Below the pieces are notes generated by a model. That model did not search any database and was not told the DNA's origin. It worked only from the letters and a program-made list of their open reading frames with translations. Of a stretch of 64,000 nt of DNA, positions 42,339-50,428 are shown in pieces (position 1 is the first letter of the stretch; every line of letters starts with the position of its first letter). Source of the stretch: Kosakonia sp. H02 (GTDB lineage Bacteria; Pseudomonadota; Gammaproteobacteria; Enterobacterales; Enterobacteriaceae); assembly GCA_030704225.1 (NCBI GenBank), contig CP131915.1, positions 682,001-746,000 of the forward strand. The letters run 5' to 3'. Position numbers and translations under genes: made by a program.

Positions 42339-44183
42339 ATGATAAAATACAGATCTGACATTGATGGACTAAGGGCCCTGGCTGTACTTTCAGTGGTTCT
42401 CTACCACTTTAATAGTTCATTACTTCCCGCCGGTTTTATTGGTGTTGATATTTTCTTTGTAATATCAGGTTATTTAATTACAGGCATTCTTTTAAGTATG
42501 GACGGAGAAAAACCATCGATACTTATAGCTTTCTATAAATCAAGATTTAATCGAATAGTACCAGCATACTTATTTATGACCGTAACCATTTCAGTTATTG
42601 GTTGTTTAATTCTAACCTCCAGCGATTATGCATACTATAAAAATTCCTTTATGTATGCGTTTTTCTTTGCTTCCAACATTTACTTTCAAAATGCTGGCGA
42701 TTATTTCTCGCCTCAATCCTACGAATACCCTCTCCTTCATACCTGGTCACTCTCCATAGAAATGATTTTCTATTTTGCATGGCCTGTTATTGTATTGCTC
42801 CTTAATAAAAGAAAGGGGTTATTGTTATGTTTTTCTGGAACAATAATTATTTTATCATTATTAATGTTTGTTTTTAACATGAACGGGGCGACAGAAAATT
42901 ATTATGCATTGCTTCCAAGGTTCTCAGAAATTTTAATTGGTTCTTTTGCTGTTATATATGAAAATACAATCAAAAAAAATATTAATAGTTTCTATTTCTC
43001 TACATTAGGCATTATGCTTCTTGTGGTTTCATATCTGACTATAACCTCTGAAAGCTTTCCAGGAATATGGTATCTCATACCATGTCTTGGTACCGCATTG
43101 TTACTTATCGGTAACAAATTTAATTTATCTGGCTATAGCCAAAAATCACTAACAAATAAGTACGTTGTTTATATCGGCAAGTTATCATATTCACTTTATC
43201 TATGGCACTGGCCTGTGCTTGCATACATTCGTTACATTACAGGTCAATATGATTTATCAGTCATTTCCGGAATTTCTTTTATTACGATCACTTTAACCTT
43301 TACACTATTTTCTTACTATTTCATTGAGTCGAAAAGGAAAATAATCCATGGCGATAACAGGCTGGCACCTCTTTATTTTTCAATGGGTTATTTTTTAATA
43401 TTTGTTAGCGTAAGCACATTTACTGATAAAACAAATGAATTCATTACCATAAAAACAACTTATTCAGGCGAATATGCTAAATATGATGATTTTAAGAGAA
43501 TCTGTCATGGAAAAATCCATGGGAACTGCTTAAAAGGAAATATAGGCTCTGACAAAAAAATACTCGTTATTGGCGATTCGCACGCTGCTGAACTGAATGA
43601 ATTTTTTAATATTTATGGTAATAGCACTGGAATTGAATTTAAAATACTTACGTCCAGTTCTTGTATACCTATCACTGGGTTTGATTATCACAAACTCCAA
43701 CAATGGGCTCAAAACAGCTGTGAATTAATGATAGAAAAGGTCAATGATAATATCACCAAATACGACACTATAATTATTTCAGGTATGTGGTCATATCAAA
43801 CACAGTCACCAAATTTCATCAAGAACCTGGCAAATTACTTATCGGCATTACATGGTAAAAATATATATCTAATTTCACAAGCACCTCTACTTTCAAATAA
43901 CTTACAAAGAACCTTACGCTTTAAGCATTTAAATATCCCTCTTAATATAAGCATTGACAAGTCCTATCTTACTGCTAACATGAAAATATCAAAGCTAACA
44001 TTTCACAACCCAGCAACAAAATATATAGACACCTCGGATTTTTTCAAAAAACTACCTGACTTCCCATTACAAAATGGTAAACCATTATATTTCGACAATA
44101 GCCATTTGAATATGTACGGGGTTAAGGAAATGGCGGCATACTATTCTCATCGAAGGGATTTCTTAAGTTCACCTGCTCAGTGA
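42339..44183 (+). CDS. OafA/YrhL-type acyltransferase with C-terminal SGNH domain
   Basis: The 614-aa protein is a probable membrane O-acetyltransferase for a surface sugar (O-antigen, capsule or similar). The N-terminal acyltransferase-3 domain (about 1-350) has Arg12 and His23 (DGLRALAV, LYHFN), GFIGVDIFFVISGYLI and around ten hydrophobic helices. The C-terminal SGNH domain has GDSHAAE (Ser414) and DNSHLNMYG (Asp586, His589), a complete catalytic set. Low GC and codon use unlike dacD and sbcB suggest transfer. The acceptor sugar is unknown. The wb* cluster 18 kb away could supply it. Confidence 0.9.
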   Translation: MIKYRSDIDGLRALAVLSVVLYHFNSSLLPAGFIGVDIFFVISGYLITGILLSMDGEKPSILIAFYKSRFNRIVPAYLFMTVTISVIGCLILTSSDYAYYKNSFMYAFFFASNIYFQNAGDYFSPQSYEYPLLHTWSLSIEMIFYFAWPVIVLLLNKRKGLLLCFSGTIIILSLLMFVFNMNGATENYYALLPRFSEILIGSFAVIYENTIKKNINSFYFSTLGIMLLVVSYLTITSESFPGIWYLIPCLGTALLLIGNKFNLSGYSQKSLTNKYVVYIGKLSYSLYLWHWPVLAYIRYITGQYDLSVISGISFITITLTFTLFSYYFIESKRKIIHGDNRLAPLYFSMGYFLIFVSVSTFTDKTNEFITIKTTYSGEYAKYDDFKRICHGKIHGNCLKGNIGSDKKILVIGDSHAAELNEFFNIYGNSTGIEFKILTSSSCIPITGFDYHKLQQWAQNSCELMIEKVNDNITKYDTIIISGMWSYQTQSPNFIKNLANYLSALHGKNIYLISQAPLLSNNLQRTLRFKHLNIPLNISIDKSYLTANMKISKLTFHNPATKYIDTSDFFKKLPDFPLQNGKPLYFDNSHLNMYGVKEMAAYYSHRRDFLSSPAQ

Positions 44184-44575
44184 AGTGGTTGTTAGCCTCT
44201 AGTCAAGCTTAATTTTCTTGCATTGAAGAATGCCTTCATTTTACTTTTGGCAGAAATACAATGTCATTTATTCCTTCGAAGGCTCCACTATGTAATCCTT
44301 TGGAAAATAATCTTGTTTATTATCAGATGGCAGGAATAACTTATTATTGAAACTCAGCATGATAATTTATTGAGATGTGTGAATAGTGAGCAGATTGGTG
44401 CAAAGCTTTGAATGTAAAAATGACTACTGCCTACCATAAATCGAAATTACATACTTTGCACAGGCCTCTCGCGACATGGTTTGCCATACTTTTTCGAAAT
44501 AAAAAATTGCCTCGATATCATGCCAATCCCAAAGTTTGATTGGAGAGTAATCTATTATTTCAGATGTTACAAAAT
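44184..44575. other. AT-rich right end of the insert, no intact gene
   Basis: No complete gene is visible. On the minus strand, short open stretches (about 44424-44575, ending FYFEKVWQTMSREACAKYV and a few more residues; and about 44263-44355, ending DYFPKDYIVEPSKE) look protein-like and may be remains of a decayed gene. I do not recognise them. A new sbcB promoter would have to lie here, since only 45 bp of the original upstream sequence was duplicated. Confidence 0.35.
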
Positions 44576-44635
44576 ATGGTTTACCATAGTCGGCATATTT
44601 TCTGACAGGATGAGCAACTGGTGTCTGATACCCCG
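44576..44635. repeat. Right copy of 60-bp perfect direct repeat
   Basis: Identical to 41818-41877. This copy carries the start codon used by the intact sbcB gene (GTG 44621) and its ribosome-binding region AGGATG. Confidence 0.95.
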
Positions 44636-46045
44636 GCAACCCCCACTTTTCTCTTTCACGATTATGAAACGTTCGGTACCAGCCCGGCGCTGGATCGACC
44701 GGCACAGTTCGCTGCCCTGCGCACCGACGCCGATTTCAATGTTATTGGCGAGCCGGAAGTGTTCTATTGCAAACCGGCGGATGACTACCTGCCGCAACCT
44801 GAAGCGGTACTGATAACCGGCATCACGCCCCAGCAAGCCCGCGCCAAAGGCGAAAACGAAGCCGCATTCGCTAAACGCATTCATGCGCTGTTTACCGTGC
44901 CCCATACCTGCGTGGTCGGTTACAACAATGTGCGTTTTGACGACGAGGTGACGCGCAATATTTTTTACCGCAATTTCTACGATCCCTACGCCTGGAGCTG
45001 GCAAAACCACAATTCCCGCTGGGATCTGCTGGATGTGATGCGCGCCTGCTACGCCCTGCGCCCGGACGGCATCAACTGGCCGGAAAATGAAGAGGGCCTG
45101 CCGAGTTTTCGCCTGGAGCATCTGACCAAAGCCAACGGCATTGAACACAGTAACGCGCACGATGCAATGGCCGATGTGTACGCCACTATTGCGATGGCGC
45201 AACTGGTAAAAGCGAAGCAGCCAAAGCTGTTTGAGTACCTCTACAGTCACCGCAGCAAGCAGAAGCTGGCAACGTTAATTGATGTGCCGCAGATGAAGCC
45301 GCTGGTGCATGTTTCCGGCATGTTCGGTGCCTGGCGCGGCAACACCAGTTTGGTGGCACCGCTGGCATGGCACCCGGAAAACCGCAATGCGGTGATTATG
45401 GTGGATCTGGCCGGTGATATGTCACCCCTGCTGGAACTGGACGCCGATGCGCTGCGCGAACGGCTCTACACGCCAAAAGCGGATCTGGGCGAGGACGCGG
45501 CGGTGCCGGTCAAGCTGGTGCATCTGAATAAATGCCCGGTGCTGGCGCAGGCCAACACGTTACGTGAGCAGGATGCCGGGCGGCTGGGCATTAACCGACA
45601 GCAGTGTTTTGATAATTTGCAGATCTTGCGTAACAACCCGCAGGTGCGGGAAAAAGTGCTGGCGATTTTCGCCGACGCCGAGCCGTTTGTGCCTTCAGAC
45701 AATGTGGATGCGCAAATCTACAACGGCTTTTTTAGTGATGCTGACCGTGCGGCGATGAAAATCCTGCTGGAAACCGATCCGCGCAACCTGCCCGCGCTGG
45801 ATATCACCTTTGCCGACGCGCGAATTGAAAAACTGCTGTTTAACTACCGGGCGCGCAACTTCCCCGGCACGCTGGATGAGAACGAGCAGCAGCGCTGGCT
45901 TGCTCATCGTCGTAACTTCTTAACGCCGGAGTATTTGCAACGCTACGCCGAGGAGTTGCAGGCGCTGTTCCAGCAATACGAAGGGGACAGTGAAAAGCAG
46001 GCGCTGTTAAAAGCGCTGTGGCAATACGCCGAGGAGATCGTTTAA
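44621..46045 (+). CDS. sbcB: Exodeoxyribonuclease I
   Basis: Exonuclease I degrades single-stranded DNA 3' to 5' in recombination and mismatch repair. The 474-aa protein has the DEDD active-site start FLFHDYETFG (Asp14, Glu16), followed by VGYNNVRFDDEVTRN and NAHDAMADVYATI, and a C-terminal SH3-like/helical part. The start is a GTG inside the 60-bp repeat. Coding sequence is intact, but everything upstream of 44576 is foreign, so its expression may differ from that in relatives. Confidence 0.96.
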   Translation: MSDTPATPTFLFHDYETFGTSPALDRPAQFAALRTDADFNVIGEPEVFYCKPADDYLPQPEAVLITGITPQQARAKGENEAAFAKRIHALFTVPHTCVVGYNNVRFDDEVTRNIFYRNFYDPYAWSWQNHNSRWDLLDVMRACYALRPDGINWPENEEGLPSFRLEHLTKANGIEHSNAHDAMADVYATIAMAQLVKAKQPKLFEYLYSHRSKQKLATLIDVPQMKPLVHVSGMFGAWRGNTSLVAPLAWHPENRNAVIMVDLAGDMSPLLELDADALRERLYTPKADLGEDAAVPVKLVHLNKCPVLAQANTLREQDAGRLGINRQQCFDNLQILRNNPQVREKVLAIFADAEPFVPSDNVDAQIYNGFFSDADRAAMKILLETDPRNLPALDITFADARIEKLLFNYRARNFPGTLDENEQQRWLAHRRNFLTPEYLQRYAEELQALFQQYEGDSEKQALLKALWQYAEEIV

Positions 46046-46078
46046 GAATGCCCTCCCGGTGACGGGAGGACCTGCGGC

Positions 46079-46306
46079 TTACGCCTTCTGAACCGTGATG
46101 CTCCAGGCGGCATCACCCACTTGCTGGTAATCGGTGATCGCGTGGCCTTCTTCGGCCGCCCACTGCGGAATGGCTTCGGTTGCCTGAGTGCAGTCGAATT
46201 CGATAACCAGTTCATCGCCACTGGCCATCTCTGCCAGCGCCGCTTTTGCTTCAATCAGTGGAAACGGGCAAACCTGCGTCACCACATCCAGTTTTTTTAC
46301 AGCCAT
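46079..46306 (-). CDS. tsuB: TusA-family sulphur carrier, thiosulphate uptake partner (YeeD)
   Basis: TsuB (YeeD) supports thiosulphate uptake by TsuA. The 75-aa protein has the TusA-type catalytic motif with Cys13 (VTQVCPFPLIEAK). The ATG at 46306 follows CAGGAG; the frame extends upstream to 46399 only into tsuA. It lies 16 bp after tsuA on the minus strand. The gap to sbcB holds a CCTCCCG/CGGGAGG hairpin with no clear T run. Confidence 0.93.
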   Translation of the reverse strand: MAVKKLDVVTQVCPFPLIEAKAALAEMASGDELVIEFDCTQATEAIPQWAAEEGHAITDYQQVGDAAWSITVQKA

Positions 46307-46322
46307 AACAGCTCCTGTTAAT

Positions 46323-47378
46323 TTATGCCACAGCCGCGGCAAGCTTCGCTTTGCGCTGTGGACGAACATATAAAAACCATGACGCCGTCCATACGCCAAG
46401 GATCATAAAGGCCAGACCGACCCAACCCTGCCAGGTCATCATTGCCGTCATCACCAGACCGTTACCGATGGAACAGCCGCCAGCCATGCTGGCACCGACA
46501 CCCATCAGCAGGCCGCCAAAGCCGCTACGCAGCGTGGTTTGCGCATCCGCTGCACGCACGCGGAACTCACGGCTGGCTTTCGCGGCAATAAACGAGCCAA
46601 GGAAGATGCCTAATACGAGGAAGACGCCCCAGTTAAGGAATTTGCTCTGCCCTGCCACCAGGTACTGCAAAATATTGGCGGTCGGTGAGGTAATCCCCAG
46701 GCCAAACATGCGTCCGGTGGCTTCGCTCAGCGGCCAGGCCAGCAGCGCAATCAGGCCAATCAGTACTGCGGTGACAAACGGATGCCAGCGCTTTTCAAAC
46801 AGAAGATGCGCAAGCCCGGTACGGCGCGGCGGCAGCGAGGCGACTTTCAGCTTCGGCTTACGTAACTCTTTGGTGACCAACCACAGGGTGACCGCCACCA
46901 GCAGCACGATCAGCGGCCAGACGGAGAAACCAAAGGTGTCGGCAATGGAGTTGTGTTCAGTGCTGTAGGTTTTCAGCGCCTGGTTAAGCCCTGCCGCATG
47001 CGGGGAGCGCATTACCGCGCTCATCACCATATAGGTAAACAGCGCAATCCAGCTGCCGATCAAGCCTTCGCCCGCGCGATACCAGGTCCCGGTAGCGCAG
47101 CCGCCTGCATAGACAATGCCGAGACCGAAAATGTAGCCGCCCACCACCGTGCCGAGCCACGGAAACGCGCCCGCATCGTATTGCAGCACCCCGGCCTGAA
47201 TGAAGGCAAAGACGCCGACGCTTTGAATAGCGATGGCAATCAGCAGGGCATAAAACATGCGGTTATTTTTCGCAATATACATATCGCGAAAACCGCCGGT
47301 CAGGCAGAAGCGCCCGCGCTGCATGACAAAACCCAGCAGCGCGCCGCAAATTAATCCACTTACTATCATTGAGAACAT
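46323..47378 (-). CDS. tsuA: Thiosulphate transporter (YeeE)
   Basis: TsuA (YeeE) imports thiosulphate as a sulphur source for cysteine synthesis. The 351-aa inner-membrane protein has repeated half-structures, with conserved cysteines in RGRFCLTGGF (about residue 25), GGCATGTWYRAGEG and GGCSIGNG; these line the thiosulphate path in the known structure. It forms a two-gene unit with tsuB. Confidence 0.95.
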   Translation of the reverse strand: MFSMIVSGLICGALLGFVMQRGRFCLTGGFRDMYIAKNNRMFYALLIAIAIQSVGVFAFIQAGVLQYDAGAFPWLGTVVGGYIFGLGIVYAGGCATGTWYRAGEGLIGSWIALFTYMVMSAVMRSPHAAGLNQALKTYSTEHNSIADTFGFSVWPLIVLLVAVTLWLVTKELRKPKLKVASLPPRRTGLAHLLFEKRWHPFVTAVLIGLIALLAWPLSEATGRMFGLGITSPTANILQYLVAGQSKFLNWGVFLVLGIFLGSFIAAKASREFRVRAADAQTTLRSGFGGLLMGVGASMAGGCSIGNGLVMTAMMTWQGWVGLAFMILGVWTASWFLYVRPQRKAKLAAAVA

Positions 47379-47495
47379 AATCGTGACTACGTCAGAAAAA
47401 ATCAGATCGCAAATTATTCACAAGCAGCATGGCCGGAACCAATAACTAAATTATCTAATATATTTAATTTGGTTATTAACGTGCTGCCGGAAATA

Positions 47496-47524
47496 AAAAA
47501 CCGGAGGTTTTATCCCCCGGTTTT
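47496..47524 (-). terminator. Terminator after plaP
   Basis: AAAAACCGGAGG and CCCCCGGTTTT form an imperfect stem with a T run on the minus strand, just past the plaP stop (47546). Confidence 0.75.
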
Positions 47525-47545
47525 CAATGGCATCAGGTGCAGTAA

Positions 47546-48907
47546 TTACTGCGCGATATCTTCGTACTGCGGAACCGGGTTACGGAAGCTGCGGGTAACG
47601 CAGGCCAGGTAAATCAGGCCAATAGCGCCCCAGATAAGGCCCAGAACCATTGAGCTCTCTTCCAGGTTCACCCACAGCGCACCAACGGTCAGCGCGCCGC
47701 ATACCGGCAGCACCAGGTAGTTGAAGTGATCTTTCAGCGTTTTGTTGCGCTTTTCGCGGATCCAGAACTGAGAGATAACCGACAGGTTCACGAAGGTGAA
47801 GGCCACCAGCGCACCGAAGTTGATCAGCGCCGTCGCAGTAACCAGGTCAAAGTTAATCGCCAGCAGTGCGATGGCGCCAACCAGCAGTACGTTCCACGCC
47901 GGAGTACGCCATTTTGGGTGCACGTAACCGAAGAAACGGGTCGGGAACACGCCGTCGCGGCCCATCACGTACATCAGACGCGAAACTCCCGCGTGTGCCG
48001 CCATACCGGAGGCCAGCACGGTGACGCTGGAGAAAATCAGTACGCCCCACTGGAAGGTTTTACCCGCAACGTAGAGCATGATTTCCGGCTGGGATGCATC
48101 CGGATCTTTAAAGCGCGAGATATCCGGGAAGTACAGTTGCAGGAAATAAGATGCCGCGATAAACACCACACCGCCGATCAGCGCGGTCAGGAAGATGGCG
48201 CGCGGGATCACGCGTTCTGCGTCTTTGGTCTCTTCCGAAAGCGAAGAGATGCCGTCGAAGCCGAGGAACGAGAAGCAGAGGATTGTCGCACCGGTGATCA
48301 TCGGCACCACATGCGCGCCTTCAGACCAGAACGGACGGCTACTGACCAGCGTACCCGCGCCTTCACCATGCGACACACCGTAGATGATAAGCCCAACAAT
48401 CACGGCAACGATGCCCATTTGCAGAACCACAATCAGGGTGTTGAAGTTCGCTACGGTCTTGATGCTGCGCAAGTTAGAGATGGTCATAAAGGCCACCAGC
48501 GCCACCACAAACAGGCACGACGGTACGGAAGGAACCAGCGCTTCAAAGTAAATTTTTGCCAGCAGAATGTTGATCATCGGCATGAACAGATAGTCCAGCA
48601 AAGATGACCAGCCCACCATAAAGCCAACGGCCGGTGAGATAGATTTCTGAGCATAGGTATACGCAGAGCCAGCGGACGGGAAACGGCGCACCAGTTTACC
48701 GTAGCTCAGCGCAGTAAAGAGGATCGCGACCAGCGCAAACGCGTACGCGGTTGCCACATGACCATCGGTCAGGCCGGAGACGATACCAAACGTATCGAAC
48801 AGCGTCATCGGCTGCATATAGGCAAGGCCCATCATTACAACCGGAATCAGCGTAAGGGTCTTACGTAATTCCACGCGAGAGGTTTTTGGAGTAACGTTAT
48901 GCGACAT
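47546..48907 (-). CDS. plaP: Low-affinity putrescine importer PlaP (YeeF)
   Basis: PlaP is an amino acid/polyamine permease that takes up putrescine by proton symport. The 453-aa protein from the ATG at 48907 (MSHNVTPKTSRVELRKTLTL) has about 12 hydrophobic helices and APC-family motifs such as FPSAGSAYTYAQ and FSFLGFDGISSLSEET. A longer frame to 48982 lacks support. In E. coli plaP is next to the LysR-type gene yeeY, which is absent here. Confidence 0.95.
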   Translation of the reverse strand: MSHNVTPKTSRVELRKTLTLIPVVMMGLAYMQPMTLFDTFGIVSGLTDGHVATAYAFALVAILFTALSYGKLVRRFPSAGSAYTYAQKSISPAVGFMVGWSSLLDYLFMPMINILLAKIYFEALVPSVPSCLFVVALVAFMTISNLRSIKTVANFNTLIVVLQMGIVAVIVGLIIYGVSHGEGAGTLVSSRPFWSEGAHVVPMITGATILCFSFLGFDGISSLSEETKDAERVIPRAIFLTALIGGVVFIAASYFLQLYFPDISRFKDPDASQPEIMLYVAGKTFQWGVLIFSSVTVLASGMAAHAGVSRLMYVMGRDGVFPTRFFGYVHPKWRTPAWNVLLVGAIALLAINFDLVTATALINFGALVAFTFVNLSVISQFWIREKRNKTLKDHFNYLVLPVCGALTVGALWVNLEESSMVLGLIWGAIGLIYLACVTRSFRNPVPQYEDIAQ

Positions 48908-49246
48908 GGCTATCCCCCAGTACGGCGAATGCCGTCGCAAAAGCAAAAAATTGCCCCATTTTTGTTCTTTCCTCAGCGACAACGACTGTCGGTTTTTAAA
49001 TGTGTATCTATCCGGTACGAAGCCCGGCCTCTTTTATTGAATGGCGTATTGCTTGCAAAAAAATAACCGACGCGTTTGACGTCGGTTACTCTTCTCATTT
49101 TTTGCAGCGGCATATTTTGCACCAGAATGAAGCGCGATGACAATACGATGAGACTTACCTCACTGAATCTCTGCGACTAACCGGCTGATTTTTAGGCTAT
49201 TAAGAGATTATTAATCATTTTAATAGCATTTTTTGCTAAAAAATAA
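48908..49246. other. Gene-free region between plaP and yeeZ
   Basis: This 339-bp region has no supported gene. It contains a terminator-type hairpin (49064-49088) and must hold the plaP promoter. The yeeY gene expected here from E. coli is missing, with no recognisable remnant. Confidence 0.6.
49057..49088 (-). terminator. Terminator downstream of yeeZ
   Basis: TAACCGAC (49064-49071) and GTCGGTTA (49081-49088) pair around a 9-base loop. On the minus strand the stem is followed by a run of seven T residues (49063-49057). Confidence 0.7.
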
Positions 49247-50071
49247 TTATGCCAGCGGCATCTGTAACGGATCGGGATAGAGATATTCAAAGCCCAACTC
49301 GTTACAAATACGGCTACCGTCGATAACCTTCCCCTGCTTCTCACTGTGTGAAGCCGTAAAATGCGGCGGCTCCAGACCAAGCTGGCTCGCCATCGCCGGA
49401 TAGAAACTCTCCCGCGAAGGATGACCTGGCGCGCACAGATTATAAATGTGGCCGCCCTTAGGCGACTGAAGCAACAGCGTAATGGCGGCGATGACATCTT
49501 CCAGATGCACCAGGTTGACGCCATGCTGGCCGTCCGGCGCGGTTTTCCCGGCGAGAAAGCGCCCCGGATGGCGCGCCGGCCCCACAAGGCCCGCAAGGCG
49601 TAAAATGTCGACCGACGTACCCGGCAAATTATGCAGCCAGTCTTCCAGCTCTTTTAATGTGCGACCGCTGGCGGTAACAGGCTCGCGCGGCGTGCTCTCT
49701 TTGACGATGCCGGACGCATCGCCATACACCGACGTCGAACTGGTAAAAATAATCCGCGGAATGCGATACGCCAGCGCGCTGTCGACAATCTCCTGCATCG
49801 CTTGCAGATAAAACGTTTCGCCGGGTCCGCTACGCCGTGCAGGCAGAGTGATGACCAGCGCGTCGACGCTCATCAATGCATCGAGATCTTCCGGTTCGCA
49901 GACCAGTTCCGGTTCGAGATTCAGCAAATAGCTTTCGATACCGCACATGCGCGCGGCCTCAACGCCGTCCTGGCTGGTTTTGCTGCCGGTGACTTGCCAG
50001 CCCCGCGCCGTTAATGAGAGCGCCAGCGGCATTCCCAGCCAGCCTAACCCGACAATCGCGACCTTTTTCAT
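49247..50071 (-). CDS. yeeZ: NAD(P)-binding epimerase-family protein YeeZ
   Basis: YeeZ is a Rossmann-fold protein of the SDR/epimerase family with no settled function. The ATG at 50071 gives 274 aa (the E. coli length), starting MKKVAIVGLGWLGMPLALSL with the dinucleotide motif GLGWLG. The SDR-type FTSSTSVYGDASG supplies the catalytic serine and tyrosine. AGGGGAAA precedes the start. It diverges from the his operon. Confidence 0.92.
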   Translation of the reverse strand: MKKVAIVGLGWLGMPLALSLTARGWQVTGSKTSQDGVEAARMCGIESYLLNLEPELVCEPEDLDALMSVDALVITLPARRSGPGETFYLQAMQEIVDSALAYRIPRIIFTSSTSVYGDASGIVKESTPREPVTASGRTLKELEDWLHNLPGTSVDILRLAGLVGPARHPGRFLAGKTAPDGQHGVNLVHLEDVIAAITLLLQSPKGGHIYNLCAPGHPSRESFYPAMASQLGLEPPHFTASHSEKQGKVIDGSRICNELGFEYLYPDPLQMPLA

Positions 50072-50177
50072 GCTTTTCCCCTGCATTCTGACTTCCGACT
50101 GTTTAAGGCTACGCCAGCACTGGAAAACTGACAATTCATAGAATGTATATGAAATGATTTAATCATAAAAAAAGCCC

Positions 50178-50207
50178 TTGCCTTTGGCGACCAACCTGGT
50201 TTACGGT
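50178..50207 (+). promoter_or_regulatory. his operon promoter
   Basis: TTGCCT (50178-50183) and TACGGT (50202-50207) are separated by 18 bp, at the same place relative to hisL as the E. coli his promoter. The -10 is weak, as in E. coli and Salmonella, where ppGpp and DksA stimulate it. Confidence 0.6.
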
Positions 50208-50245
50208 AATTGCCAACATATGAATAAACATTCATCGAGAATTTT

Positions 50246-50296
50246 ATGACCCGCGTTCAATTTAAACACCACCATCATCACCATCACCCTGACTAG
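50246..50296 (+). CDS. hisL: his operon leader peptide
   Basis: The 16-codon leader reads MTRVQFKHHHHHHHPD, with seven consecutive histidine codons. Ribosome stalling there when charged tRNA-His is short prevents formation of the downstream terminator and allows his transcription. Confidence 0.97.
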   Translation: MTRVQFKHHHHHHHPD

Positions 50297-50358
50297 TCTT
50301 TCAGGCGATGTGTGCTGGAAGACATTCAGATCTTCCAGTGGTGCATGAACGCAGAGAA

Positions 50359-50394
50359 AGCCCCCGGAAGATCGCCTTCCGGGGGCTTTTTTTT
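50359..50394 (+). terminator. his attenuator
   Basis: AGCCCCCGGAAG (50359-50370) pairs with CTTCCGGGGGCT (50376-50387), followed by eight T residues. It lies between hisL and hisG and is the transcription attenuator of the operon. Confidence 0.95.
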
Positions 50395-50428
50395 GGACAA
50401 ATTTCAGCAGGATACAGAGGAAAACAGA

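Larger units (their letters stand above)
41818..44635. mobile_element. AT-rich insert bounded by direct repeats in front of sbcB
   Basis: A 2.76-kb segment separates dacD from sbcB, which are neighbours in related genomes. It is much richer in A and T than its flanks and carries one long gene (acyltransferase, 42339-44183). It is bounded by a perfect 60-bp direct repeat. This pattern suggests site-specific integration or duplication at the sbcB 5' end. No integrase or transposase gene is present inside, so the mechanism is open: a decayed or trans-mobilised element, or recombination between homologous ends. Confidence 0.7.

Noticed and set aside
46046..46078. CCTCCCG/CGGGAGG hairpin between sbcB and tsuB
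   Set aside because: It could be a terminator, but no convincing T run follows on either strand, so it is not listed as one.
47726..48607. 293-codon open frame opposite plaP
   Set aside because: Antisense to a conserved transporter gene; composition is Arg/His/Gln-rich, as expected for a shadow frame.
50246..50296. Run of seven histidine codons looking like an engineered His tag
   Set aside because: It is the natural hisL leader peptide with its attenuator.
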